The notes under the pieces: model-generated | Told to the model about the DNA's origin: nothing | The model's input: the letters and a program-made list of their open reading frames with translations, nothing else | The model's database searches: none | In this document: positions 1 through 8,454 of the stretch, piece by piece | Layout of the letters: every line of letters starts with the position of its first letter | Position numbering within the stretch: position 1 is the first letter of the stretch | Source of the DNA: Dietzia aurantiaca | GTDB taxonomy: Bacteria; Actinomycetota; Actinomycetes; Mycobacteriales; Mycobacteriaceae | Direction of reading: 5' to 3' | DNA: 64,000 nt | Assembly (NCBI RefSeq): GCF_021033825.1 | Contig: NZ_JAIFXZ010000005.1 | Span: 1-64,000, forward strand | Made by a program: the position numbers and the translations under genes

Positions 1-1
1 T

Positions 2-340
2 CGAGCAGAGCTACTACGCCGCTCTCAACCGAGAGCTTCAACCCACATAGGAGCGGCGGGAAACCTGGGGCGGTTCAACCTGGACGCAGACGCCAACCTC
101 GATGCCCTCGGCTGGACACGGCGGATTTTCGAAGCATTCTCCTTCACCCCGCTGTTCAACACGACCGGAACACCGGCAATCAGCCTGCCCTTGGCCCAAT
201 CTCGCGCCGGCCTCCCCATCGGAATGCAGCTCGCCGGGCCAATGTGCTCAGAATCAATGCTGCTGCAGCTGGCATCGCAGCTCGAGACTGCAATGCCCTG
301 GTCCGAACGTCGCCCCGGCGTGCACGTCACGCAAATCTAG
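2..340 (+). CDS. Amidase (amidase signature family), 3' end only
   Basis: This is the last 112 codons of a gene entering from the left edge. The reading frame carries the C-terminal signature of amidase-signature enzymes: an FNTTGTPAISLPL segment, then GLPIGMQLAG, then a C-terminal helix. These hydrolases cleave amide bonds with a Ser-cisSer-Lys triad, but the triad lies upstream of the window. The first ~15 codons do not look like the expected core preceding this segment. In the next frame positions 3-50 read EQSYYAALNRELQPT and stop, which resembles the usual Y-AAL helix, so a small deletion or frameshift near position 45 is possible. A strong hairpin terminator follows at 350-385. The family call is good; whether the gene is intact is not. 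Confidence 0.7.
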   Translation, partial: RAELLRRSQPRASTHIGAAGNLGRFNLDADANLDALGWTRRIFEAFSFTPLFNTTGTPAISLPLAQSRAGLPIGMQLAGPMCSESMLLQLASQLETAMPWSERRPGVHVTQI

Positions 341-349
341 AACTCCGTA

Positions 350-385
350 GTGTTGCCCTCCCAGCCACCACTGGGAGGGCAACAC
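350..385. terminator. Perfect 15-bp hairpin between convergent genes
   Basis: Arms 350-364 and 371-385 are perfect complements (GTGTTGCCCTCCCAG on the left) with a 6-base loop. It starts ten bases after the amidase stop codon and faces the end of the minus-strand AlbA_2 gene, so it could serve both. Confidence 0.75.
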
Positions 386-522
386 ACCAGAGTCGTGTTT
401 GACGATCCTCTATTACGACGAACCGAAAGCGGCTTGACTGGAAGACTCCGCCCCAGGCAGGTCGTCTGGCAGACATGTCGCGCAAGCGAGTCGCGTTGAA
501 CTCGGTCATCTGCGACAGATCC

Positions 523-1944
523 CTATCCGCCAGTCGACCGTCGACTAACTTTCCCCAGGTCGAAGAACTCTCGAACCAAACCCGTGAGATAGGTGCGCTC
601 GGCGGTCTTCAACACCACTTCGCCCGTGAACACCTCGTTGTATCCGCGCACGGTTGCGGTCCAAGTCCCTCGAATTTGTTCAGGAGCATGGCCCTTCACG
701 AGAAGGACGACGTCACCGTCGCAGGTCTGGAACGTGGCCTTCGGCCGGAGATCCCCCACGGCGACCTCGGCGCTGACCGTCTCAGACGTCGTCCATTCAA
801 CGTCGGAAGGCGAGTAAGGATCGGTCACGAACGACGATGGGTTGACGAGGTCAGCTGAGTACGCCGGACCGAAACGGAGTTCTCGCTTGACAGGTCCCCA
901 TTTCCGAGGCGGAGAGGGTAGCTGCAGGTCGTCCCACCCCGGCCGGTCTTCATCTCCCAGAGCTTCCACAACCAGAACAGGTTCGTCGAGATGGATCTTC
1001 ACTTCAACGTCGTGCAGAAACGTCTGGGTCTTATTGACTACTGCTACTTCGATCGCAGGCAGAGAGTGCGCGGCGAACAGCTCTACGGCATCTGCCCAAG
1101 CTCGGCGAAAGCGCTCCCCCCAGGCATCGATTTCGGCTCTGTACTCGTCTTCGGAACGGCTCTCCGGGTCCTCGGTAGCGGCTATACCCGCAATCCGATT
1201 TACGGCTGATTGATCTGCCCGCAGTCGCGACAGGGAAGCGGAACCCATTGCTGCGCTCAAGTAGCTGGCAGCCCCTGCTGCCAAACCAGTTTCCCAGGGC
1301 TCCTTAGGCTCCGGCACCGGGAGTGCATCGAGCAAGCGTCGGCGCACCTTCTCAACCAGCTCGTTCAGGGTGGCCTCGTCAACAGTGAGAGGTACGACTG
1401 CGCCTTTGACAGCGACCTCGAGGTCGACCGGCGCCGGCGAGTTTGCAGCTCCGCGCGCCAGCAAGAGATCTAGCTCGTCGGCGGTCGCTTCACGCGTTTC
1501 CCCATCTCCCCGGAAGTAGATGCGGCCGTCTTGGAGGCCTTCACCATTGGCTCGGCAAGCGAAGGGGGGTTGCCCCTTCTGTGGAGGGTCAACGATAAAG
1601 ATCAGAACCTGATTGGGCGTGTCCTGCAGCGGGACACGCACGATGTCCCACCGGGGACCAGCCGCACCGAGGTATCGCTGGATCACCTTCGAAAGCTCAA
1701 GTTTTTCCATCGGAGGCACACCCTCGACGCCATTTTCGGTAATACCGACGATCATGACGGCGTACCCTCCGAAGGCTTCGGCGGCACGGGCAGGCAACCG
1801 GTTGGCGGCACCAAGGATGAACTTTGCCACCTTGGCTATAGCGGTCTTTGAACCGAGATCTGGTGGCCCCTTTAGCTCAAGGTAGTGGTCTTCGGCTAGA
1901 TCACCATGAGCTGAGACCGCGGCGACAAGACGTTCGGCGGCCAT
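523..1944 (-). CDS. AlbA_2 (Schlafen-type) domain protein
   Basis: The protein has 473 residues. Residues ~1-165 look like the AlbA_2/Schlafen fold: an early YLELKG motif, a GGYAVMIVGI strand, and a later IYFRGDGETREATADE segment matching the R-G-T-A signature at the end of that domain. The family is described as nucleic-acid binding or nuclease-like and occurs in regulators and phage-defence proteins. Residues ~165-473 are not recognised; they contain helical stretches and probable beta-rich segments with no clear catalytic motif or membrane span. The neighbours are an amidase fragment and a serine recombinase, so the setting is accessory. No ATPase motif is seen. A defence role is inference only. 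Confidence 0.55.
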   Translation of the reverse strand: MAAERLVAAVSAHGDLAEDHYLELKGPPDLGSKTAIAKVAKFILGAANRLPARAAEAFGGYAVMIVGITENGVEGVPPMEKLELSKVIQRYLGAAGPRWDIVRVPLQDTPNQVLIFIVDPPQKGQPPFACRANGEGLQDGRIYFRGDGETREATADELDLLLARGAANSPAPVDLEVAVKGAVVPLTVDEATLNELVEKVRRRLLDALPVPEPKEPWETGLAAGAASYLSAAMGSASLSRLRADQSAVNRIAGIAATEDPESRSEDEYRAEIDAWGERFRRAWADAVELFAAHSLPAIEVAVVNKTQTFLHDVEVKIHLDEPVLVVEALGDEDRPGWDDLQLPSPPRKWGPVKRELRFGPAYSADLVNPSSFVTDPYSPSDVEWTTSETVSAEVAVGDLRPKATFQTCDGDVVLLVKGHAPEQIRGTWTATVRGYNEVFTGEVVLKTAERTYLTGLVREFFDLGKVSRRSTGG

Positions 1945-2185
1945 CTCTCCGAAGGGGCGCGCGCGTGAGGTCTATAGCAGGAATCGGATTGTGGTTCGCG
2001 GTCATACCTGTCTGCCTTCAGTGACAAAGGGGAAAGCGCTGCACAGTCAGCACTACTTTTGGCGACCATGCGAAGTAGGTGCCCCGTTCAGCATGATCCC
2101 CATGCACCAGGTACTCCTCATCTCTGGCCAACACCTCAACTATCAACCGCCCCGGTCGGCAGAGTCTTAAACAGCGCAAACGGAG

Positions 2186-2950
2186 TCACGCTTCGATATT
2201 CGCAGCGTAGCGCTGGAGTGCCCTGTACAGGGTTGAACGACCCACTCCGAGATCTCGGGCGATCGCCGACGGCCCCTCCCCCGCCTCGACGCGTGCGTGG
2301 GCTTTGGCGACCTGCTCGTCGGTCAGGACGCGTTTGCGTCCCTTGTACTTGCCCTTTGCCTTGGCGATGGCGATGCCCTCGGCCTGGCGTTCCCGAATGA
2401 TGGCTCGCTCGAACTCGGCGAACGCCCCGAGTAGCGAGAGCATCAGATCGGCGCGAGGATCTTGAGCACCAGCGGAATAGGTGGCCCGCTCGTGGACGAA
2501 CTCCACACTCGCACCCTTCGCGGTGATCTCGCCCACGATCTGCTTCAAATCGACCAGAGATCGAGCGAGGCGGTCCATCGAGGCAACAACCAGCTCGTCA
2601 CCGTCTCGGAGGTACCTGATGCACTCGGCGAGCTTCACCCGGTCCGCGCGAGAGCGTGCGGACTGCTTCTCGACATAGACCTGATCGCACTCCCCCACCG
2701 CCTCGAGCTGACGCGCCACATTCTGATCGGCAGCCGACACCCGCACGTACGCCACCCGCTGTCCACGAGGACGTGAGGACTGGCGTGCCGGCTTCGGAGC
2801 CGGCTTCGGCTTTCGCTTCGGGTTCCGCTCAATGATGTTCTCCGAGTCCGTCGACTCCACCCGGATTGACCAGTCCAGCTCGTCCCGGCGACGGAACCGA
2901 GTCCGCACGCTCCCGCGAGCTGACGATGAGCACCTCCTCGCCACCGTCAC
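2186..2950 (-). CDS. Serine recombinase (resolvase/invertase family)
   Basis: The resolvase N-terminal domain begins near residue 65 (RVAYVRVSAADQN), with the catalytic serine in the YVRVS motif. Further family motifs are DELVVASMDRLARS, LGAFAEFERAIIRERQ and a C-terminal helix-turn-helix (EQVAKAHARVEAG through GVGRSTLYRAL). It would cut and rejoin DNA through a 5'-phosphoserine link at sites related to a transposon or plasmid. The ~64-residue basic, proline-rich leader before the catalytic domain is atypical. The GTG at 2950 is simply the longest possible start; a shorter start is possible. No transposase or obvious crossover site is seen nearby, so it may be a remnant of a mobile element. 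Confidence 0.8.
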   Translation of the reverse strand: MTVARRCSSSARGSVRTRFRRRDELDWSIRVESTDSENIIERNPKRKPKPAPKPARQSSRPRGQRVAYVRVSAADQNVARQLEAVGECDQVYVEKQSARSRADRVKLAECIRYLRDGDELVVASMDRLARSLVDLKQIVGEITAKGASVEFVHERATYSAGAQDPRADLMLSLLGAFAEFERAIIRERQAEGIAIAKAKGKYKGRKRVLTDEQVAKAHARVEAGEGPSAIARDLGVGRSTLYRALQRYAANIEA

Positions 2951-3210
2951 CCGAACGGCTCAACAACGTCCCGATCCGATCAGCCACCAGAAGACCCTCC
3001 CGCCCGCAATCTGTATCAGTACACACTAGACCCGAAGTGACGGCGTTTCATAACTCTATAAACCACCCTGTGGCACAGCGACGATGGCGGATCCCGAATC
3101 GCCCCGCATGGGTGTACCCGAAGGTACGAGGCCACCATCGCCGCCAAATCAGGACTCGCCGGCGGCGCAGCCCGCATCAGAAATCCCGCCCGCACCGGTT
3201 GACGGCGCCT

Positions 3211-3229
3211 GTGACGGTCGTACCGTCAC
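3211..3229. promoter_or_regulatory. Palindrome overlapping a leaderless -10 element
   Basis: GTGACGGT and ACCGTCAC form perfect 8-base arms around CGT. The right arm contains TACCGT (3221-3226), which ends six bases before the ATG at 3233, the spacing expected for a leaderless -10 element. A regulator binding here would block transcription directly. Confidence 0.45.
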
Positions 3230-3232
3230 GGC

Positions 3233-3709
3233 ATGGCCACCGAGATGCTGCACACGTACATGCAGGACCACCACGCCGGGGCGGCCGCGGGTGTCGACCT
3301 GTTCCGTCGCGTCGCCGAGAGTCACGACGACGCACACGTCCGCGAGGTGGTCTCCCGGCTCGGGAACCAGACAGAGGAGGACAAGCGGTCCCTCGAAGAC
3401 CTGATGACCCTGGTAGGCACCTCGCCCTCCACCTTCAAGGACCTGCCCGCCCGCGCGGCGGAGAAGGTCGGTCAGCTCAAGCCCAACCAGCGGCTCGCCG
3501 AGCGGTCCCCGCTCAGTGATCTGCTGGAGCTCGAGGCGCTGACGCTGGCCGTGACCGGCAAGGAACTCGGGTGGAAGTCGCTGATCGACATCGCCGATCC
3601 GCGACTCCCCCGGGCCACCCTCGAGGAACTGGCCACCCGCGCCCGGGAGCAGGGCGAGCAACTGGAGAAACTCCGGCTGCGGTGCACGGACGCGCTGCAC
3701 CAGGACTGA
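3233..3709 (+). CDS. Conserved helical hypothetical protein
   Basis: The protein has 158 residues and is predicted almost entirely helical, with many His, Glu and Asp residues along the helices (HTYMQDHHAG, ESHDDAHVRE, LLELEALTLAV). It lacks a signal peptide and membrane spans, which suggests a cytoplasmic four-helix bundle of the ferritin-like or DinB-like kind. No family is securely recognised. The ATG at 3233 has no Shine-Dalgarno sequence but has TACCGT six bases upstream, so the mRNA is probably leaderless. Its last ~38 codons and the following ~27 bases are repeated 887 bases downstream (4481-4628), where the copy carries a nonsense change. Confidence 0.7.
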   Translation: MATEMLHTYMQDHHAGAAAGVDLFRRVAESHDDAHVREVVSRLGNQTEEDKRSLEDLMTLVGTSPSTFKDLPARAAEKVGQLKPNQRLAERSPLSDLLELEALTLAVTGKELGWKSLIDIADPRLPRATLEELATRAREQGEQLEKLRLRCTDALHQD

Positions 3710-3740
3710 GCGGGGGCCCGGCCACAGCTGACCGAACCGC
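3594..3740 (+). repeat. Direct repeat, left copy (~147 bp)
   Basis: This segment covers the 3' end of the preceding gene plus its downstream bases and matches 4481-4628 with only a handful of differences. It flanks the gene at 3846-4460 on the left. Confidence 0.85.
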
Positions 3741-3845
3741 GCCAAGGGGCTGCTGGCGCGGTGAAACTGTCGAGCGCGCGGAGATGGCCTCCCGATAGCG
3801 CTGTGAGCATTGACTACCACGATATGCGGCAGGAAGACTTGCCCG

Positions 3846-4460
3846 ATGATGCATCGAACGTGGTTCGATCTGGCGGCCGAGGGATTCACCCATGTCACCG
3901 AAGGCCTCCGCTCCACCGATCTCACGCGTCCCGGATTGGGTGACTGGGACCTACGGGCTCTCCTCGGTCACACCACCCGGGCATTTCTCACCACCGAGTC
4001 CTATCTCCGGTCTTCGGCCGGCACGTCAGCACCGGACCTGGCAAGCCCGGCGGCGTACTTTCACGCCGCCGCTACTGGCGGGCTCGCCGACCCTACCGAG
4101 GTCATCGCGCGGGGCCGGGACGCCGGGGCCGCGCTGGGAGAGAATCCGATCAACTCCGCGCTCGACATCGCTCAACGCGTGACCGCCGTGGTCGATGCCA
4201 GCCCCGATAATGCACTGGTCGCCACCCCTGTCGGGACGATGACACTCATGGACTACCTCCCCACCCGTGCATTCGAACTGACCGTCCACGGAATCGACCT
4301 CGCGTCGGCATCTCAGCAGCCGGTCCCACATGCACACACCGAGGCCGCGGCCTACTGTGTGGGACTTCTCACCGACATTGCGTCCCCGTCCGACCGCATA
4401 AAGATGGTGCTGGCCCTCACTGGTCGATCTGGACTACCGGCAGGATTCTCGCTTCTGTGA
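3846..4460 (+). CDS. DinB-like / maleylpyruvate-isomerase N-terminal family protein
   Basis: The protein has 204 residues. It shows the actinobacterial mycothiol-linked DinB pattern: an N-terminal helix, the LGDWDLRALLGHTTRA segment with its metal-ligand histidine, and DYLPTRAFELTVHGIDLA near residue 145, carrying the second conserved His/Asp. Members are metal-dependent thiol transferases or isomerases using mycothiol. The start is placed at 3846 (or 3849), where an AGGAAG sequence lies upstream; an in-frame ATG at 3810 is also open. The gene lies between the two copies of a ~147-bp direct repeat, suggesting it arrived by recombination or that its flank was duplicated. Substrate unknown. Confidence 0.7.
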   Translation: MMHRTWFDLAAEGFTHVTEGLRSTDLTRPGLGDWDLRALLGHTTRAFLTTESYLRSSAGTSAPDLASPAAYFHAAATGGLADPTEVIARGRDAGAALGENPINSALDIAQRVTAVVDASPDNALVATPVGTMTLMDYLPTRAFELTVHGIDLASASQQPVPHAHTEAAAYCVGLLTDIASPSDRIKMVLALTGRSGLPAGFSLL

Positions 4461-4480
4461 TCAGGCCTCAGTGACTCTGG

Positions 4481-4596
4481 CCGACCCGCGACTCCCCCGG
4501 GCCACCCTCGAGGAACTGGCCACCCGCGCCCGGGAGCAGGGCGAGTAACTGGAGAAGCTTCGGCTGCGGTGCACGGACGCGCTGCACCAGGAGTGA
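4481..4596 (+). pseudogene. Duplicated 3' fragment of the 3233-3709 gene
   Basis: The segment repeats the C-terminal codons from DPRLPRATLEEL onward, but a CAA glutamine codon has become TAA (GGCGAGTAACTGG), so it cannot encode the full tail. There is no start codon of its own. The repeat continues past the stop to about 4628. Confidence 0.75.
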
Positions 4597-4628
4597 GCGG
4601 GGGCCCGGGCCACAGCTGACCGAACCGC
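4481..4628 (+). repeat. Direct repeat, right copy (~147 bp)
   Basis: Partner of 3594-3740, same orientation, offset 887 bases at its start. The few differences include the C-to-T change creating a stop codon, one transition near the start and one extra G in the G/C run after the stop codon. Confidence 0.85.
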
Positions 4629-4729
4629 CGCGGAACGCACGGCGTCGTCGTCGTTGTCAGTCCCGCGACATCGACCACCGCGGACGCCGACCGGTGGGGC
4701 CACGCCTGATCCTTCCCTACGGTCGGGAC

Positions 4730-5632
4730 ATGAGCACCACGAGCGATATCGCACGGAATGCCAGAGAACTGACCAACGCAGAGGGCGGTTTCCCCGCGCA
4801 GGAGCAGGAGCCCCCCGGCCTGACCGGCGAGATGAGACCGCAGCCGGACCACGGTGAACAGAGCTACCGCGGTTCCGGACGGCTCGAGGGGCTGCGCGCG
4901 CTCATCACCGGCGGCGACTCGGGGATCGGCCGCGCTGCCGCCATCGCGTTCGCCCGCGAGGGTGCGGACGTGGCGATCGGCTACCTGCCGGTCGAACAGC
5001 CCGACGCCGAGGAGACCGCGGCGTGGGTGGAGAAGGCCGGTCGCAAGTCAGTCCTGCTGCCCGCCGACGTCCGGGACGAACAGGAGTGCCGGAAGATGGT
5101 CCGCGACGCCGCCGCTCAGCTCGGCGGGCTGGACGTGCTGGTCAACAATGCCGGCTACCAGCACGCGCGCGGCGCCGGCCTCGAGACGCTGGATACCGAG
5201 AACCTCGACCGGGTCATGAAGACCAACCTCTACGCCACCTTCTGGGCCAGCCAGGAGGCCCTCGAGTTCCTCGGCGAGGGCTCCTCGATCATCAACACCA
5301 CGTCCATCCAGGCCTACCAGCCGGCCCCGCCGCTGCTGGACTACGCCTCCACCAAGGCCGCCCTGAACAACCTCACCGTGAACCTCGCCAACGAGCTGGG
5401 CGAGCGGGGCATCCGCGTCAACGCGGTGGCGCCCGGACCCATCTGGACGCCGCTGCAGCCAGCCACCCAGGACGGCGAGAAGCTCGAGAAGTTCGGCGGC
5501 GACACCCCGCTGGGGCGGGCCGGCCAGCCCGGCGAGTGCGCGGGCGCCTACGTGTTCCTCGCCTCGCCCTCCGACGCCAGCTACGTCTCCGGCACCGTGC
5601 TCGGTGTGACCGGCGGCAAGCCGATCTTCTAG
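4730..5632 (+). CDS. Stress-type SDR oxidoreductase (YghA/YhdF-like)
   Basis: This 300-residue short-chain dehydrogenase has the cofactor motif TGGDSGIG near residue 52, the NNAG motif and the catalytic Y-x-x-x-K in DYASTKAAL. The ~45-residue N-terminal tail rich in Pro, Glu and Gln (FPAQEQEPPG, then RPQPDHGE) is characteristic of the subgroup that includes general-stress dehydrogenases. The substrate is unknown. The ATG at 4730 is chosen because TACGGT (4718-4723) ends six bases before it and no Shine-Dalgarno is visible, pointing to a leaderless transcript. The glycoside hydrolase gene starts 7 bases after the stop, so they are probably co-transcribed. Confidence 0.85.
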   Translation: MSTTSDIARNARELTNAEGGFPAQEQEPPGLTGEMRPQPDHGEQSYRGSGRLEGLRALITGGDSGIGRAAAIAFAREGADVAIGYLPVEQPDAEETAAWVEKAGRKSVLLPADVRDEQECRKMVRDAAAQLGGLDVLVNNAGYQHARGAGLETLDTENLDRVMKTNLYATFWASQEALEFLGEGSSIINTTSIQAYQPAPPLLDYASTKAALNNLTVNLANELGERGIRVNAVAPGPIWTPLQPATQDGEKLEKFGGDTPLGRAGQPGECAGAYVFLASPSDASYVSGTVLGVTGGKPIF

Positions 5633-5638
5633 CAGCCG

Positions 5639-7462
5639 GTGTCCACGCCGCTCGAGCAGTACGCGCTGCTGTCGGACCTGAACACCGCCGCGCTCGTCTC
5701 CCGCGACGGCAGCATCGACTGGCTGTGTCTGCCCCGTTTCGACTCCCCGTCCGTGTTCTCGGCCCTACTCGGCAACGCCGAGGACGGACGGTGGTCGCTC
5801 ACCGCGGTCGACGGTGAGGTGACCGGGCGCCGGTACCTCCCCGGCACGTTCGTCCTGGAGACCACGTGGCGCGCCCCGGGCGGCACGGTGCGGGTGACCG
5901 ACTTCCTGCCCCGCGCCGCCGGCAGCGGCGACCTGGTGCGACGGGTGGAGTGCGACGACGGCGAGGTGGACATCGAGCACGACCTGCGCATGCGCTTCGA
6001 CTACGCCCGGGCCACCCCATGGACGCGCGCTGTCGACCTGGACGACGGCGGCGAACGGGCCCTGCTGGCCATCGCCGGCCCGGACGGGTTGATCGTCACC
6101 GGGCCGGAGCTTCACTGGCCGGACGAGGAGGAGGACACCCGGACCGGCTGCCGGGCCGACCGGCTCGTGGGCCGGTTCTCGCTGACCGCCGGCGAGGTGC
6201 TCGACTGGGACATGTCGTGGTTCCCCTCCTACCAGGACCCGCCCCCACACCCGGACACCGACGAGACGCTTAGGTCCACCGTCGAGTTCTGGGAACGGTG
6301 GTCGGACCAGCTGCAGGTCAGCGGCCGGCACCGCGAGCACGTGGTGCGTTCCCTCCTGGTGCTGCGGGCCCTGACCCATCACGAGACCGGCGGGATCATC
6401 GCCGCACCCACCACGTCACTGCCCGAGCACTTCGGCGGCACCCGCAACTGGGACTACCGCTTCACCTGGCTGCGCGACGCCGCGTTCACGCTCGAGGTGG
6501 CCGCCTCCCACGGGCTCACCAAGGGCGCCAAACTCTGGCGGGACTGGCTGCTGCGGGCGGTCGCCGGCGACGTGGAGGACGTTCGGATCATGTACGGGCT
6601 CGGCGGCGAGCGCGAGCTGATCGAACGCGAACTGGACCACCTCGCGGGGTACGAAGGATCCCGACCCGTGCGGGTGGGCAACGCGGCCGCCGAGCAGTAC
6701 CAGGCCGACGTGGTGGGCGAGGTGATGATCGCCCTGCACGAGCTCCGGGCCGCCGGGGTGGAGGACGACGACTACACGTGGGGCCTGCAGAAGGGTCTGC
6801 TGCGCTACGCCGAGACCAACGTCGACCGCGAGGACCACGGCGTGTGGGAGATGCGCGGGGGCACCCACCATTTCACCCACGGCCGCACCATGCTGTGGGC
6901 GGCCTTCGATCGGGGCGTCCGCGCCGTGGAGGAGTACGGCTACACCGGGCCCGTCGCCAGGTGGCGCGAACTGCGCGAGCGCCTGGCCACCGAAATCGAT
7001 GCGCACGGCTACAACCGCGAACTGGGCATCTACACCCAGACCTATGACAACACCGAGGTCGACGCCTCGCTCCTGCAGTTACCGCACACCGGGTACCTGG
7101 CATACGACGACCCGCGGATGCTGCGCACCGTCGAGCGGATCGAACAGGATCTGGTCACCGACGAGGGCTTCGTCTTCCGCTATCGCACCGATACCGGCAT
7201 CGACGGGCTCGAGGGCGGCGAGTACCCGTTCGTGATGTGCACCTTCTGGCTGGTCGAGCAGTACGCCGGCAGCGGGCGGGTGGCCGATGCCGCAGCGCTC
7301 ATGGACACGGTCCTGGCGTGCGCGGGCGACCTGGGCCTGCTCGCCGAGGAGTACGACCCGGAATCCGGGCGGATGGCGGGCAACTTCCCGCAGGCGTTCA
7401 GCCACATGGGGCTCGTCCGGGCCGCCGACGCGCTCCGCACCGCGGAGGAGGCTGGCCAATGA
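5639..7462 (+). CDS. Glycoside hydrolase family 15 protein (glucoamylase or trehalase type)
   Basis: The protein has 607 residues, typical for bacterial GH15. It opens with the family hallmark LNTAALVSRDGSIDWLCLP, followed by an N-terminal beta domain and an (alpha/alpha)6 barrel with NWDYRFTWLRDAAFTLEV. The likely general acid is the Glu of GVWEMRGG and the region NFPQAFSHMGLV marks the C-terminal active-site helix. GH15 enzymes release glucose from alpha-glucans or, in mycobacteria, hydrolyse trehalose; sequence alone does not decide. There is no signal peptide, so it acts in the cytoplasm. The start is GTG. The stop codon overlaps the next start (ATGA), indicating translational coupling with the LLM oxidoreductase. 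Confidence 0.85.
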   Translation: MSTPLEQYALLSDLNTAALVSRDGSIDWLCLPRFDSPSVFSALLGNAEDGRWSLTAVDGEVTGRRYLPGTFVLETTWRAPGGTVRVTDFLPRAAGSGDLVRRVECDDGEVDIEHDLRMRFDYARATPWTRAVDLDDGGERALLAIAGPDGLIVTGPELHWPDEEEDTRTGCRADRLVGRFSLTAGEVLDWDMSWFPSYQDPPPHPDTDETLRSTVEFWERWSDQLQVSGRHREHVVRSLLVLRALTHHETGGIIAAPTTSLPEHFGGTRNWDYRFTWLRDAAFTLEVAASHGLTKGAKLWRDWLLRAVAGDVEDVRIMYGLGGERELIERELDHLAGYEGSRPVRVGNAAAEQYQADVVGEVMIALHELRAAGVEDDDYTWGLQKGLLRYAETNVDREDHGVWEMRGGTHHFTHGRTMLWAAFDRGVRAVEEYGYTGPVARWRELRERLATEIDAHGYNRELGIYTQTYDNTEVDASLLQLPHTGYLAYDDPRMLRTVERIEQDLVTDEGFVFRYRTDTGIDGLEGGEYPFVMCTFWLVEQYAGSGRVADAAALMDTVLACAGDLGLLAEEYDPESGRMAGNFPQAFSHMGLVRAADALRTAEEAGQ

Positions 7463-8439
7463 CTGACTACGGGTTCCACGCCTCCCACGAGCAGATCTCT
7501 CCCGGGCAACTTCTCGAGGACGTGCAGCGGGCGGAGCGCGCGGGATTCCGGATGGCGATGTGCTCGGACCACTTCGCGCCGTGGTCCGCGGCGCAGGGCG
7601 AATCCGGGTTCTCGTGGGCGTGGCTCGGGGCCGCGCTGGCCACCACCGGGCTGCGGTTCGGCACGGTGTGCGCCCCCGGCCAGCGCTACCACCCCGCGGT
7701 GGTCGCCCAGGCCGCGGCCACGCTGGCGCAGATGTTCCCGGGCCGCTTCTGGCTGGCCCTGGGCACCGGGCAGAACATGAACGAGCACATCACAGGCGAC
7801 AAGTGGGTCGACAAACCGGCCCGCCAGGCTCGGCTCGAGGAGTGCGTGGATGTGATCCGTCGGCTCCACCGCGGCGAGGAGGTCACCCATCACGGCCTCG
7901 TGGAGGTGGACCGCGCCCGGATCTACTCCCTGCCGGAGTCGCCGCCGGCTCTCCTCGGACCCGCGCTCACGCCGGCCACCGCCGAGCGCGCGGCCGGCTG
8001 GGCGGACGGCCTCATCACGATCAACCAGGGACTCGACGAGACCGACCGGGTGCTGCGGGCGTACCGCGACGCCGGCGGGAGCGGGCCGACGGCGGTGCAG
8101 ATCCACCTGTCGATAGCGCCCACGCTCGAGGAGGCCCGTGGTATCGCGCGTGAGCAGTGGCAGAACCATGCGCTCGACGATCCGCTCCCCGCCGACCTCG
8201 CCACGCCGAAGCAGTTCGACGCGGCCGGGCGCTACGTCCCCGACGACAAGATCGCCGAGGGCGTGATCGTCACCGACTCGGTGCCCGAGCTGGTCTCGCG
8301 ACTGCGCCGGTACGAGGACCTGGGCGTCGACGAGATCTACCTCCACCACGTGGCCGCGGACCAAGGCCCGTTCCTCGAGCTGGCCGAGCAGGAATTGCTG
8401 CCCGCACTACACCGCCCCGGACCGCCGAGTTCCACGTGA
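7459..8439 (+). CDS. LLM-class flavin (FMN or F420) oxidoreductase
   Basis: This 326-residue protein belongs to the luciferase-like monooxygenase superfamily: an N-terminal MTDYGFHASHEQISP strand, SDHFAPW near residue 33, a central RFWLALGTGQNMNEH loop typical of F420/FMN enzymes, and a C-terminal SRLRRYEDLGVDEIYLHHVA. It resembles the TIGR03885-like group seen beside trehalase/glucoamylase genes. Substrate and cofactor are not settled. The ATG overlaps the stop of the upstream GH15 gene by four bases, implying a shared sugar-related role. The gene converges on the TetR gene with only 15 bases between stops. Confidence 0.8.
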   Translation: MTDYGFHASHEQISPGQLLEDVQRAERAGFRMAMCSDHFAPWSAAQGESGFSWAWLGAALATTGLRFGTVCAPGQRYHPAVVAQAAATLAQMFPGRFWLALGTGQNMNEHITGDKWVDKPARQARLEECVDVIRRLHRGEEVTHHGLVEVDRARIYSLPESPPALLGPALTPATAERAAGWADGLITINQGLDETDRVLRAYRDAGGSGPTAVQIHLSIAPTLEEARGIAREQWQNHALDDPLPADLATPKQFDAAGRYVPDDKIAEGVIVTDSVPELVSRLRRYEDLGVDEIYLHHVAADQGPFLELAEQELLPALHRPGPPSST

Positions 8440-8454
8440 AACTCGCCGCTCCGG

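Noticed and set aside
2829-3026. Small open frame on the minus strand upstream of the recombinase
   Set aside because: It is out of frame with the recombinase, lacks a ribosome site and matches no family; a frameshifted leader cannot be shown.
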